A stretch of 64,000 bases of DNA from Guillardia theta CCMP2712 (GCF_000315625.1 NW_005434637.1:220554-284553); one strand, 5' to 3'. Counted from the stretch's first letter, positions 10,801 to 22,401 are shown. Program-made: numbers and translations. Notes: generated from the sequence alone by a model not told the origin.

Positions 10801-12524
10801 TTGTGAGCCCAATTGTCGATCTTGTTTGCGAACTTTGACATGCACACTGACAGGTCACTATACTCCCTGATTTCACCTTCTACACTCAACCTCTCCTTTT
10901 CGCCATTCAACCACAACAGGTCCGGCTGGAAACACCTTTGAAACTCACCATCACTTCCTCGAATCCTCTTTCACACTCATTACCATCACTCTCAGGTGGA
11001 ATCTTCCCTCTCTGCAAACATAACGCTGCTGGGACGTGGATTCCTGACGTCTTCGTCGGCCCTCTGTCAGTTTGAAGTCACATGTCAAGTGGACCAACAG
11101 TCTTTCATGCCGTACCGTCTGACAAGTCCAGCAACCTTTGAACCACGGATAGATCGATGGAGCCAGACTCTCCCGCAGGACGTGGATCCTTCAGAGCTCT
11201 CCTTGTACATTTGCATCCTCCCTCTCCCTCTTCCTCTGCCCTCCTCTCTCGCTTCTCCTCCTCCCTCCACTCCCTCCTCTCCCTCCACTCCCGCTTCATT
11301 TCCCTGCAACGGCTCTGCCATCGTGTCCCTCGCCATGAACGGCGCTGATTTCTTCCTGTCTGCCGCGGATTGCCCGCTCGACGGCCATGCGGGGACTGGT
11401 TGCCTGGTTCGGCTCTACACCGACAGGTCGAGGAGCCAACTCGCTCCTGCACAGTCAGGTGGCTCCTGAAGTTTGAAACAGACGAGAAGACTGTGACATG
11501 TTGTGTTAGGAACATCTGCTGATGTTGCTGGGTGGGTCATGGCAGGCCTCCTTGGCTACATCTTGCTGGGGAGAATGACCGTCCATCTGTTTGTTCATCG
11601 TCGTCAGGTTGGTCCTTTTGCGAGTTCTCCTCGATGAGAGTAGGAGAAGCGACGCGTGAGAGACGCTCTGTTGAAGATGTTAAGGATCTTGTTGCATCCC
11701 GCTTGACAAACCAGACCTCCTCTTCTCTCATCCTCTTCTCTCATCTTCCGGCATTCTGAGAATTTGTCTGACAATGTGAACTGCAGCATCGCGTGAAAGT
11801 TGGAGCAGCGGAACCATACAGCTTGCTAGAAGCTTATGTACGTGTCTACAAACCGAGAAATGATGATGATGAGAAGGAGGAAGAGGAGGAGGAGGAGGAG
11901 AAGGAGATAGTTGTGATGGAGTTTTGGAGTAAGACAGCAGGCAGGATGTAATGATGACAACGACGTGGAGATGAAGCTGGGATTTGGGGGGAACATGAGA
12001 AGGAGGGTCAAGCGAATGATTCACGTTGTCTTTTAATCTTTAGGTCCTCTGGCTCTTCTTTGGTATTCTAGGAGCACACAGGTTCTATACTCACCTTCCT
12101 CCTCTCGTCTCCCTCCTTCCTTCTCTTTCCCCCACTCGTTTCCCCCAATCTTGTTGTCCTCCCTCCCTCCCCCTCCCTACCTTGTTGTCCTCCCTCCCTC
12201 CCCATCACTTCCTCGTCCTCGTATCCTTGTCCTCGGCTCTACCCTGCCTGATGCTTCACTTGGCATCAGAGAGTACTGTGGAGACTTTCGCCTCCACGTC
12301 ATCATGTTTGCCTGCACGGGTGGAGGAGGAGGCTTCCTGCTGATCCGCGACCTTCTCACTCTCCCCAAGAAGATCGAGACATGCAACAGGTGACGGAAGA
12401 GGGTCGAGTCCGAGCATGCCAACCTTGTGGACAGGAGGAGAGACACGGCAGGCAACGTCAACACGCATGAGATACTCATGGCATGCGAACTTGCTTCCTG
12501 TTCCTCAGGCTGAGCTTCCTCTAG
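7836..12524 (+). CDS. Large modular membrane protein: laminin-IV-like, TIG and TM2 domains
   Basis: The start codes a signal peptide (MKSYLIFGVLLIVSQAVRG). Resolved exons from 9012: 9012-9092, 9237-9278, 9318-9376, 9423-9540, 9851-9917, 9944-9994, 10046-10196, 10254-10379, 10537-10618, 10753-10802, 10854-10919, 10996-11458, 11510-11607, 11787-11837, 12044-12081, 12270-12389 and 12509-12524, all phase-consistent. Domains: a laminin-IV-like module (SVWYWAAPASWL ... GDVVVVGRDGKCISFDYS ... VLGNPSWIFLRGAFYE), then TIG/IPT modules (NVFPHLGPNSGGTRVVIEG; ITLLGRGFLTSSSALCQF), one membrane helix (AGWVMAGLLGYILLGR), then a TM2 domain (LWLFFGILGAHR ... GGGGGFLLIRDLL). The 8060-9011 part carries coding sequence whose exons I could not resolve. 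An alternative last exon from 12435 would end at 12513. The role is probably cell-surface recognition or adhesion; this is inference. Confidence 0.75.
9650..9830. repeat. Purine-rich minisatellite (GGACGAGGACCAGGAG-type) in an intron
   Basis: Short degenerate 6- to 12-base units built from GGACGA, GGACCA and GGAGAA. It lies inside the 9541-9850 intron of the TM2-domain gene. All frames are open through it, which produces spurious long open frames on both strands. Confidence 0.85.
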
Positions 12525-12897
12525 GACGACAAGAGCACCTGCTCTCTCCATGGAAGCTACGTCCCTCCTTCCGTCGAGTCAGAGCAAGGCAAGGCAGCGA
12601 GCATCCCTTGGTGCTGCTGCCAGCCATGAACATGACTGAGTCGCAGAGTTGGGTGGCATCGAGCTTGCAACTCGAGGAGGAGGAGGGAGGCGGAGAAGCT
12701 CTGCGCGCAAGGGATCGCTCGTTGACTGGGTCAAGGGCTCTCAAAGAGGAACAGAAGTTGAGCTGGCGAATTTGACGGACAGCGCGCAGGAGGTGCACGA
12801 AGGAGGGGAGGAGTGGGAGGTGCATGAGCCTCCGGTAAAGAGGAAGGAGGAGGAGGAGGAGGAGGAGGCAGGAGCAGCATGATATTGTAACTCTAAT
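12525..12897. other. Convergent spacer between the TM2 gene and MED21
   Basis: About 370 bases between two facing stop codons, purine-rich with an (AGG)n run near 12,845-12,875. Both 3' ends must lie here. No gene seen. Confidence 0.5.
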
Positions 12898-13812
12898 TTA
12901 TTCACTCGTCTCCATCTTGACAACAGGAGCGCTAGTCTGCTCCTCTCCTGACTTTGCCGCATCATTCCCTTCCACTGCAAGGTCAGAGGGGACAGGAGGC
13001 CAGCATCATTCTTACCCGCTGCTTCCGGCACGCTCTTGTCTCCCGCTCCATCTGCAACGGCAACTGTCATCGCAGAGGACGGCAAGAAAGATCGCGGACC
13101 CATCTCTTCAGCCTTCACCAGAGGCTGCGCTGCGAGCTCGGGACGAGGTCGGGGCAACCACAACTCGCAGGAGGCGAGGCTTTCACCCTGTCCGCTCCGA
13201 TCGCACACATCCACCATGGCGCACTGGACGTGCCCAAGGAGGTCCTTGACCCGAGCCCGCTCCTCCCGGATGGCATTCCCGGCCTGCACGGGCAGCGCAT
13301 CAGCAAGGGAGCGGGAGGAGAATAGTCACCTCTTTGTTTTCACGTATGAGCTCTTCCAGCACAGCCAGCTGCTCCTGCTCTCCTACATCGTCGGCTGGCA
13401 GTGTTCCAAGAAGCTGCTCCACCTTGCATGCCCTTAGCCTCTTCCCGCCTCCCTCCCTCGGTCACCTGGACGTTGAGCGCTACGATGGCATGCGCGCTGT
13501 TTTGGCACGTTCAAGAAGACTTTCCTTCGTCTCCTCGAACGGCGGCTTGCTCGGCGCCTCGTGAACTTCCTCCCCAGATAGCGCTTCAGGTGGAGCACAG
13601 AGCTGAAAGTACCTGAAGCGGAGGAACGAAGGTTACGGAGGGCGAGGCAGCGAAGGTTGTGGGAGACGGAGACGGAGACGGAGAGGGGGAGGGGGAGGGG
13701 GAGGTAGTGAGGGGAGGGGAGGGAGGCAGGAGGAAAGCAGTCACCTTGCTTCATGTGCAAATCTGTGTGTGATGTCGTTGAGTTTCTCTTGCAGCTGGTT
13801 GTACACGTCCAT
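12898..13812 (-). CDS. MED21: Mediator complex subunit 21
   Basis: Five exons (13812-13745, 13612-13484, 13432-13330, 13283-13187, 12974-12898) splice in frame to 157 residues. The N-terminus MDVYNQLQEKLNDITHRF matches the MED21 opening helix (MD..TQLQ... in homologues). The middle holds PPFEETKESLLERAK and VEQLLGTLPADD, corresponding to the family pattern of a helix ending in a Leu-Pro turn. The long C-terminal helix (ELIRENKEAGNAIREERA) follows, with an acidic or polar tail. MED21 pairs with MED7 in the Mediator middle module and links activators to RNA polymerase II. Exon 3's acceptor could be placed a few bases differently. The gene faces the TM2-domain gene. Confidence 0.88.
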
Positions 13813-14639
13813 GATATGCGACAAACTCTAGGAGCTAGGAGTGAATTTCTGTCAACGCGAAGCAGCAGCAGGGCTTTGTCAATGCTCCATGGTGATTCAA
13901 CCTGAGACAGGGAGTTAAGACAAAGAGTGACGATGAAAATGGATGGAGCGATTTCAAGCAATCTAGGAATAAGTTGTTGGGAAGCCGAATGTTGTTCGTA
14001 TCGGACACCATCATATCAACAAACTTCTCGCTGTCCACACGGCCAAAGAGACTGAGGTTGTTCGATCGAAAACGAATTATTTCCCTTTTAAGTAGACACC
14101 TACTTTCCTAGTGCTCATTGTTCCTTTTCTACATTTATGACCCATATCCCCAATCTATTCTAATGATACCATCATTGCCATCTTGGCTTCTTCCATTAAT
14201 TCTACTTGATCCTCCACGTTCCCATGGTTCAATCTACATCTCCTCCCTCAAGCTCTCTCCTTACCCGTCCTCCTGACCACTCCTCATCATCGGTCATTTT
14301 ACACTTCCACAGTATCAAGTTGCCCTATCTGCTATTCCATCCGTGATATCCCTCATCTTTCCCTGGACACTACTCTGCCTCTACCATCGCCGTCGGTCTC
14401 TCTCGAATTTCCCACCCTCTCCCCGTCCTCCTCTCCCTCACCTCCTCACCTCCTCACCTTCTCCCCTTCTCCCCTTCTCCTCCCATGTTTCTCCCCGTCT
14501 CTCTGCTCTCCTCTCCTTCATCCTTGCCCTTCCTTCACTCTCATTCTCCCTCCTCATTCTCCCTCGCCCTCGCAATTCTGCATAACCCCCTCTCTCCCCG
14601 CCCTTCTTGAACAGTTACACATCGTGATGGAGCCGTTAC
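13813..14639. other. Intergenic upstream of MED21
   Basis: A minus-strand stretch near 14,060-13,950 (VDSEKFVDMMVSDTNNIRL) looks mildly coding, but no partner exon was found. From 14,220 to 14,590 the plus strand is C/T-rich low-complexity sequence. Confidence 0.4.
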
Positions 14640-14954
14640 ATCCCGGCACTCATCAGGGAAATTTGATTGCCGGGTCACTACCGTACCGTAGTACGGTACC
14701 GTACTGCCGGGCCGCCCGGCCGCGGCCCGGCCGCCGGGCAAGTCCGACTGAGCCTCGGAGTTGCGCACGGCGGCCCACCGTCGTGCCGGGCCGGGTTCAA
14801 TGTGCTCAGACTAGTGACTGAGTCGGCCCAGAGTGGCAACTGGAAGAGAACTTCAACCGGAGCGCGGCCGGGCCGCCCGGCTGTGGCCGCATCGCCGGGA
14901 TATCCTACCGTGACTGATACCGTACCATAGACGGTCCGATCATCGCCACTGGCC
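14640..14954. repeat. GC-rich intergenic island, copy 1
   Basis: Begins with a palindromic cluster of ACCGTAC/GTACGGT words (14,683-14,706), then CCGGGCCGCCCGG-type sequence, and ends near GCCACTGGCC (14,945-14,954). It belongs to the same family as the islands at 1.6, 16.5, 20.8 and 31.2 kb. Confidence 0.65.
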
Positions 14955-15081
14955 CTTTCCGATCACAGAACTTGGAAGCTGAGCCTGCTTCACATTGTAA
15001 CATGTCAACATTATTTACTAAATGCCTCAGTCATGCGGATCGTCCCACCAAAAACCGTGACTGCCAGGCACTGTTTGTGAT

Positions 15082-16103
15082 TCAGCACGGCAGAATGATG
15101 TTAATGGCACAAATTTGACAGCCTACTTCACAAAATTCCTGAACCATTGGGAAATAAACATCATTGTCTTCAGTCTCTCCTGTGTAGTCTTTGGGACTCT
15201 GGATATTGACGTTGCTTTCTGCCTCCGGCCATTCTGCCTTCGCTTCACAAAGTTGGATGCGGTGACTCGGGTTAGTGTTCTCCTCATGAGCAGTTCTTTG
15301 GCATGTCCCTTGGTTCAGTGTTGTGTATTCCGACGCGCAATGCTGTCTGTGATTCTGGCAGTGACGGTCCGATTTGGGTATCGAGGATGATGATGGTAGG
15401 AATGAACGATCCTGGTCCTGACCTTGCTCACATCCAGAATCACAATCAGAGTTCATTCCGATTTCCGACGACTTCGAAGCCAAGGCTTGCACGCATACCT
15501 CTTCCCATGCATCGTGAAAGCGCTGGCACACGAGCAGTAATTTTGCCTTTAGCGTCGAAGGTTCTTGCAAAGGAAAGAAGCCTTTCAGAGTTTCCCATCC
15601 TGCATCTAGCAGCTTCAAATCATTGCAATCTCGAGGATTCAGCCATCGCTTGCCCACAAAGAAATATTTGATTCCTACTCAAAATCAGTTTTCAGAAGAC
15701 AAGAACAATCCAACGAGACACCTGGAGCATGTTTGCTCTGGGAATTTTCAACATCCTCTAAGAATGGGCTTCTTGATCTTGCCTTTGGGAAACCATTCTG
15801 CTCCAGACACTTGTTGTATTCCACCACCGTGAGGCCTCTCCTGCCCACTTGGTTGCATTCATTCCTTATGGCTGATGGCATGAATAGAGACAGCGCCTTG
15901 AAGAGAGACAACTTCCCGGTTCGGTCAACAGTGCAGGACGATCGAAACTTGCTCTCGTCATGCACGTCTGCCGTCACCTGTACAACAGAGCATGGTGAGC
16001 TCGGCAAAGAGATTCAGCTATAAGCTTGCAATCAGGCACTTACAGCTCGAGCAAACAGGATCCCGAGGCTCTTGTTTGCGTAGGAAGCTCTTGCCCGTCC
16101 CAT
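15082..16103 (-). CDS. Unrecognised protein, 3 exons
   Basis: Exons 16103-16044, 15977-15722 and 15674-15082 give 302 residues in one frame. The N-terminal exon is basic (MGRARASYANKSLGILFARA). The centre holds LSLFKALSLFMPSAIRNECN and VGRRGLTVVEYNKCLEQNGF, then KYFFVGKRWLNPRDCNDL. The last exon has a donor-like GTATGC at GAG|GTATGC, so a further intron could replace the polar C-terminal 100 residues. I recognise no family. It sits between two GC-rich islands. Confidence 0.55.
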
Positions 16104-16329
16104 TGCGCAGTCTTTGCGGCTCCCGTTGAAAAAGTTGGTAGACGAACTTACCACAGACGGAAGTCACCCTTCTGTTTACTTCCGACGTAATAAGTAAAGT
16201 TTGTATTGGTTTGGCCCCGGACCTACTAGGCTGGTCACTGATACACCGTCAAGATATGCAGCTGATGCCGTGATATCTACAACTTTAGATATCAACTTGC
16301 TTTTTTACTCATGGGTGATGACTGAAGCT

Positions 16330-16830
16330 TTGTATCCGAGCGGATTACCGGGCCGGGGCCTGATAATCTCATTCACCCTGACCCGTTCAACGGTTGGCAG
16401 GCCGCCATGGTTCAACCGGGTCGGACTCGGGCCCCGCCGGGTCGGACTCCGGGGCACCGCGGTGTCGGACTCCCGGAGGGGCCGCTCTCCGCCGGGCGCC
16501 CGGGCGGGCAACCGTCACCGTGACGGTGACTTGAACCGGGTCGGACCGGTGAGTACGGTCACCCGGGGCCGGGCTGTGCCAACCGTCGGGGGGGCGGCGC
16601 CTGGCCCCGTGGCGGCCGGGCGGGTGGCCACTGGCCGGTCCTCAGTGCAGTGCCACGGTGCGACCAGCCCGGCCCCGGGGTCACGGGGCAGCCCGGCCCG
16701 CCGGGAGGGGGCCCGGCACGGGGGGGGCGCGGGGCGGCCCGCCGGTCCTACGGTGACCGTCCGACGGTCTCGGACCGGGCCGTGCAGGCAAATTACTGTC
16801 ACTCTGAGTCTTTACTCAAAGTTAAGTTAA
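16330..16830. repeat. GC-rich intergenic island, copy 2
   Basis: About 500 bases of CCGGG/CCCGG, GTCACCGTGACGG and GACCGG words. It carries GCCACTGGCC at 16,627-16,636 and ends with CTTTACTCAAAGTTAAG (16,810-16,826), the exact reverse complement of the unit core repeated at 31.55-31.65 kb beside another island. Both strands are open for 60-200 codons only because stop codons are rare in GC-rich DNA. Confidence 0.7.
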
Positions 16831-17109
16831 AAACCCTCTGAGTCAGCTGTTGCTGTCACCTGAGGCAGACCTGAAGTTTGCTTCGATTTGTTGGGATTGG
16901 GTGGGGTAGTGTGCCATGGTATGGTGGGGAAGTGGAGACAATAGGGTCAGGGGGGTTGTTAGTAGGGTTTGGATGATAAGCAGTGGGACGAGAAAATAAG
17001 GTGAGGTGAGGTGGGGTGTGCAGGCACTACAGCCAAGGGGGTGGAAATGAAGGGGTGGGGTGCTATATACCTGAAGCGAAAGCTGCCGAGGGTTGTGACT
17101 CCAGGCGCC

Positions 17110-17406
17110 ATGGCAACGGTGATCTTTCCTGATGGCACTATAGCGGTAGCAGTAAGCGAACATGCAATGGGAGCTGCAAAAGATCAAGAGCGAACCCAGC
17201 AAAGTTTGAATGCTAAGGTGCCAGAACCCTCGATAACTTACTCTTTGGAGTCTGTTGATGCGATTCATTGTGAACCGATATCAGTTGGATCAATTACATG
17301 CGAAAGCATGACAGTCCCAACAATTCATGTGGAGAGCATTATATCAACCGATGTCAGATCGACCGATGTGAGATCTGAGGTGGTCAGAAGTATCAGAAGT
17401 GATTAA
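17110..17406 (+). CDS. Possible small protein with repeated Ser-Ile-x-x-(Glu/Asp) strands
   Basis: A 98-residue frame starts MATVIFPDGTIAVAVSEHAM and has a periodic C-terminal half (SVGSITCESMTVPTIHVESI), as in short beta-helical repeats. No splice support, no recognised family and a GC-island neighbour keep confidence low. The frame is open upstream to 17,011. Confidence 0.35.
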   Translation: MATVIFPDGTIAVAVSEHAMGAAKDQERTQQSLNAKVPEPSITYSLESVDAIHCEPISVGSITCESMTVPTIHVESIISTDVRSTDVRSEVVRSIRSD

Positions 17407-17785
17407 TGCTTGAACTATAAGAATGGCCTGCATCGCACGGCCTACAGCGCTTGCATTTGATGTAAATTTTGCAAAATACATGTCTTTTTACTGTGGCACG
17501 TGTCATACAGACTGTTTGATAAGAGGATGATTAGATATTCGAAGAGAATGTGGTGTGAAACAAATAAAACAAACTTGACGATCATATCAACCTGCTTTTA
17601 CTTCCACATGTCAACCGAGCCATCTTGTCGAGCTACAAGCAGGCAAGAAGCCTTTTGAAGTTGAGGTCAGATTCTTTGGTTCACAAAACTGCAAAGTTCA
17701 TACCTTCTCCGAAAATGCCAGCGAGGAGATGGGAGAATTCTTCTCACTGTGAACGGGGATGGTCAGAGGAAAGATGGTGAACAAG
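17407..17785. other. Convergent spacer
   Basis: AT-richer sequence with AATAAA-like motifs near 17,560; nothing coding is seen. It separates the small plus-strand frame from the WD-repeat-like gene. Confidence 0.4.
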
Positions 17786-19199
17786 TTAGAAATACTGCAG
17801 GCCAAATAGCGCCACCATAGATGCATTCTGTCCATTCCAAAGCCCAATCACGCCATTCGTGCAAGCTATTGCAGTGTAAATGCCATCACATGACATTGAT
17901 ACTGCCTTGGTATTGACTGCTTTGTATGATTCTGCCTTCTAGATTATCATTAGTTAAGGAATAACCAAATGTTGCAATGCTTACTTCTCCCAATCCGTTC
18001 GGTTGATATAGAAGGAAGTTCCTCAATATTTCAATGACTCCAGTGCCTTTTTGGAGCCTCAATACAATGCATATCGTGGGTTGGTTTCGATTTGATTCTT
18101 CACACGTATCCAAGGTGAATTTAGATAATTGTGAAACCCAAGCCGCAGATTCGCGGCTGTGAAGTCCGTCTTTACTGTCCCTCTTGTAACCTCTGCAGCG
18201 CGAGCAATCCAGGCTGATTGACATGAAGACGTCATTTTCCTGTTCTGGGTTCTGAGTCGCAGAGTTTTCTCGAAAGATGAAGCTCGGTAACAATTCGACA
18301 GTCTGGAAATCAGAAAGCGGATTGCATATCTGAGTTTTCGGTATGCAGTGTAACAGTTGTCTTGCAACAAAGTCCCAAAGGATGATCTGATGATGCATAT
18401 TACACAAAAACGATAATGCGAAGGTCGTACTCACCGCATTGTCAAACATCCCGCATGCCAAGGAGTTCACTTGTCTATTGGCCGCAAGGTGTTTCAGTTT
18501 CCCAAATCCATGGGCAGGTGGTAATACATGGCATGCAATTTGCTCCATTTCCATGGGTTTTGACGAATCATTCTCAAGAGTCTCCTCATGTTTCGCCCTC
18601 TTTGCCGTCTGCGATATCACACACCTGGAATCTTCCGAACAGACCCGGAAACGATACTCCAACAATACAATATTTCCCTCTGGTTCTGACGCCAGAAAGC
18701 ATAGGTTTTCCGTGCTGCTCAGGGATTCCACTATGCATATGCCACCTACTTGTTGCCACATCTGAACAGCAATGGGAAGCTCAAGATCAATCAAATCATC
18801 GCAGAGTGATACATATGAAGTGGAGGAAGATGATTTCTTTCGAATGATAATGGCCTTTACAAAAATATTAGGCTCCACCTGGGACAAGATACCATTTTTG
18901 CCCTTGCGCTTTGGCTTTCCTCGGAAATTTCCTGTGAGCAGCACAAACCCATTCGAGAAATCCATGTGAGCAAAGGAGAACCGAATTTGGTTTGGATGCA
19001 TGGCGTGTTCAGAAATCTTCTCCATGTCTTTTTTCGTGTCATTTAGATACCATACTTGCACGGATTCCTTTGTGCAACATGCAAACAATAACGACGAGTA
19101 CGGATCGATCTTGATGTGCAATGAGTTCTTACCGGGCAATTGAAGTGCTCTCGTGGTCTTCGTAAGGGGATTTCCCTTCGAGATTCTTCTGCTCATCAT
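17786..19199 (-). CDS. WD-repeat-like beta-propeller protein
   Basis: Two exons (19199-17985 and 17938-17786, intron 46 bases) give 455 residues. Repeat-like blades are visible: SLLFACCTKESVQVWYLND, NMHHQIILWDFVARQLLHCI and, in the last exon, SMSCDGIYTAIACTNGVIG followed by LWNGQ. The spacing of SxDGxxxAxA...GxIxLW fits WD40 blades. The intron replaces an apparent stop in the longer unspliced frame and restores the final blade. The middle has a polar insertion around residues 215-245. The specific orthologue was not identified; propellers of this kind usually scaffold nuclear or trafficking complexes. Confidence 0.75.
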
Positions 19200-19901
19200 T
19201 TCAAATCAATCTCTCAGTTGAATTATACCCTCTTCCTCTTTGTTCGGATCGCTGCATCTTTGCATGACTCGTTGCTGCATTCATCATTGTGCGGCGAAGT
19301 TCGGAATGAAATGTTGGCGGGAAAGTGACCACGAGGGGTACGTTGCATGTTGATAGTGGGGGTGGGGGTTGAATATTGTCGAATCCGGTCCTTTCATGTT
19401 ACAATGAGGGGGTGAGGGTACTGTTGATTCACACGGGTATTTTTTTGCACTACAGTGGGGGTAGGGTATTGGTTTATTTCGGGCATGCTACAAAAATTCT
19501 CCGCAATGCTGAAAGAAGTAGAGGGCGAGATGGTAGGAGACAGCATGAAAGCGAGGTTTGATGTAAAGGCTTAATGAACAAGAGTTGTCTGCTGAAAGTC
19601 AGGCGCGAAATATGAATTCTGCAACGAGAAAGACGGGAGAATGATCAGATTGTTGCCCGTGTTATGATTCTTTACTAGTGAATATTTGTAGAACATCCCT
19701 GACTATGAGACCAGTTTGTAAACCGCAAACATTGTGCTTCGTTTTGATGTATGTGAGAATGTTTTTTCAATAATCTGTTGTATTGTAAGTGATGCGAATG
19801 TTTATCGACAAAGAATGCTAGCTTTTGCAAATGACCTTTCCTGAAAAGGACTTTGCAAATTGATGCTTTTCCATCACGGCATTATGTACGACAAGTAACT
19901 G
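19200..19901. promoter_or_regulatory. Divergent intergenic region with GGTACC/GGGGT-rich block
   Basis: It separates the divergent WD-like and small plus-strand genes. A G-rich plus-strand block at about 19,326-19,490 contains ggggtacg, gtgggggtgggggtt and gggtagggtattgg, matching the class seen at 3.4 and 61.1 kb. The remainder is AT-rich. Confidence 0.5.
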
Positions 19902-20284
19902 ATGGAACGATGCAGATTGACCATGTACAACTCTATCGTAAATGTCGTGCACATGGAAGAACTCTTCGCAAATTATGGCAAGAAGAAGCAGCCGGTTAAG
20001 ATGAACACTGTCCCGGATTTTAAGGATGCCATCCAGAATCCAGAGGAGGCGATGGCGCAAGTCTTGGCTATGGTATTTTCCTTACCCGTTTCATCCGCGC
20101 TTGATACCTTATACTTCTGCTTGATGTTTTCCCTCTTGCGTTCCTGTTCGAGTCTACCAACGATCCCCATATGATGCTAATGTGACTCTGAGATATTCCT
20201 TTACAGTCTGCCAAGCACAAGACTGTCGGGAGGTTCGATCATGGCTACGATGCACACAGCAGCAAGCCGTTGTCACCATGGTAA
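19902..20284 (+). CDS. Small conserved-looking protein, 2 exons
   Basis: Exons 19902-20072 and 20207-20284 join at phase 0 (intron 134 bases) into 82 residues. The sequence is coherent (VHMEELFANYGKKKQPVKM; FKDAIQNPEEAMAQVLAM; KHKTVGRFDHGYDAHSSKP) and reads like a small organellar or complex-associated protein, but I do not recognise it. The second ATG in exon 1 (19,923) may be the real start. Confidence 0.6.
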
Positions 20285-20499
20285 AATGTGCTTTCAGCAA
20301 GCCGGGGGAAACGTCCGCTTGGTCGAGACGAGCTTTAGTGGTCACGCCGGTGTCGACGGTCACTAGTACGGTCAAACGGTTCAGAAAGTTCTCTTCAGGG
20401 CGCCAAGTCGCAGGAACTGTAGATACAATTGCATGATATTTCATTCCACTACATACATTTATTCTTCCTTTGCATGCAGTGCAGTTCCACATGATTTTG

Positions 20500-21075
20500 G
20501 CCAGTGCTGCCAGGCGTGCTGCCCCGGCCCGCCGCCGGTGACCGTCACTGCGGCGCGGCCCTGGCACCCGGGCGACCCGGCGGCGGCCGTGCGGCCGGGC
20601 CAGGCTGAGCGGGAGTCTACCGAGGAATTCGAGCCCGACTCGACTCACGCCGAAGATCGGGGTTCGGCGTCCGATCATCGGCGGTCACCAGACTCTCGTG
20701 ACCGTGACGGGGGCCGTGAACGAGGACGAGGCTGACTCCGGGAGTACCGTCACGGTAGCCCGGCCGCCGGGCTGACCCGGTGCGGCCCGGCCCGGGGCCC
20801 GCCGCACTGCCACAGTGCAGTCCGAGCGCGGCGCGGCCCGCGGCCCCGGGGCCGCCGGGCCGCAGTAGCGGGCCTACTAGCCGGTCCGAGGGCCCGTCCG
20901 GCCCGGCGCCGGGCCCGGGGGCCCGGACTCCGGGAGGCCCCGGTCGGACCGGGCTGATGAGAGTCGCCGCCGGTGTCCGCTGCCAGTGACTCGCTGCCAC
21001 GGACTCGCCAGTGACCGTGACGGTTGAGCCCCGGGCCCGGCCGGCCCGGCCCCCGGGTATCAGTGGTCGGATAGT
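20500..21075. repeat. GC-rich intergenic island, copy 3
   Basis: The longest island. It has GTGACCGTCACTG, GACCGTGACGG and CCGTGACGGTT words and long CCCGG/CCGGG runs. Sequence returns to normal composition at about 21,080. Open frames within it are not considered genes. Confidence 0.7.
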
Positions 21076-21204
21076 CACCGAAAATCTCTAAAGTACTGAT
21101 ACCAAGAATAGAAAACAATTCGTTGTGATTTGAAACATGACAAGAACTTTTCAAATTATTTTTCCCACTGCAGGATGAAAATTGACCAAAAATGCTACCG
21201 GAAA

Positions 21205-21470
21205 TAGAAATGGTGGGTGGGAGTACCCCCACCCCTTTTCATCCCCACAAAGTTCCCTATTTAGTTCATAGTACCTACCCCACCATCAAACTATCAAAGG
21301 CAAAGAAGGACCACCCCATCTTTGAGGTACCCACAGATCTCCTGTCAATCTTAAAGGTACCCTACCTCACAATTCTACCCTGAAATTCAGAAATGCTGGT
21401 ATGAATGTACCGGTACTTTGGCAACCTTACCCCCTTATGATACCAGAAAAGAGTACCGGTGGATCATGGA
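21205..21470. repeat. GGTACC/CCACCCC-rich block (C-rich on +)
   Basis: Contains gtacccccacccc, cctaccccacc, ggtaccc and gtaccggt words. It lies a few hundred bases upstream of the plus-strand gene at 21,805. Confidence 0.6.
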
Positions 21471-21804
21471 ACCCTATTCCGACGAGGGGACCCCTCCTTC
21501 CTCCCAGCCTCCAGCCATCCTGTTGGTTTCAGGTTCAACGATCCTCGCATGGCCTGCTGAGCTTGCAACGACGATCCTCCTGTAGTTCGCCGCATCCTCT
21601 GGTCTCCGTGCAGATCCCTTCAGGTTTCACTCCTATACAACAAGTTTCTCCCTTCTCTCTTTTCCAGCTACGAAGAATCTCAAAGGATCAGATAACAAAG
21701 AAGTTCAAATCTCTGGAAATCAACACCTCTGAGACAAGCAAAATTCCTTGAAGGCCTCGAATTTTCTTATTTTATTCGCTTCCCTATCAAACGATTAAGT
21801 TAAG

Positions 21805-22401
21805 ATGAACCGATTGATTGCAACGTTTTTCCTTCTTTGTTGCATCTCTGTAGAAACGATCGCGTCAAACCAAGACGATGCATTGCAAACCAGCGTGACT
21901 CACAATAACATGAAAGCCTTGCATGATCTGGCAAAATCAACGCATTCGAAACAGGCCAGCCTTGCAGTTGCCACTGCATCACTTCAGAAGAAATCATCGG
22001 GAAGCCTGCATGATATCTTGAAACATCCGAGCATTGTGCAAAGATTCAACGAGGTAAAGAAGAAAGCTGCAGCGAAAACGCGTTTGGGGATTAAAGCACA
22101 AACTTATGCTTCCGAGAATGTCAAGTCAGCTAGTGATGCTACTGAGTGGATGCCATTCGTGCTCCCACCTCTTGGCTTGTGCTTGTTGGGTGGAATTGCG
22201 TTTGCAGTGGTTTCCATCAGAAAATGGCAGAAGATCCCTTCAATGCCGACACAGGTAACTTTGATGAGATGTAGATGATTGCATGGAATAACGCCTGTTT
22301 GTTAGGGACGCATGGACATCAAGGACATCCAAGAATCTGCTCGGCAGATGAACTCGGGGAACAAAACAAAGGAGATGAAGAATGCATGGGATCACCTATA
22401 G
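21805..22401 (+). CDS. Single-pass membrane protein with signal peptide
   Basis: Two exons (21805-22254, 22306-22401; intron 51 bases) give 181 residues. The start codes a signal peptide (MNRLIATFFLLCCISVETIA). A Lys/Ala/Ser-rich lumenal helix region follows (residues 25-105), then a membrane helix (WMPFVLPPLGLCLLGGIAFAV, residues 112-132) and a basic cytosolic tail with KDIQESARQMNSG. No known domain. The topology is type I. Confidence 0.75.

Noticed and set aside
16201-16830. 209-codon frame in a GC-rich island
   Set aside because: Stop codons are rare in GC-rich DNA; frames are open on both strands and start and end at island edges.
20617-21232. 150-160-codon frames in GC-rich island 3
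   Set aside because: Same reason; composition follows the repeat words, not protein-like periodicity.
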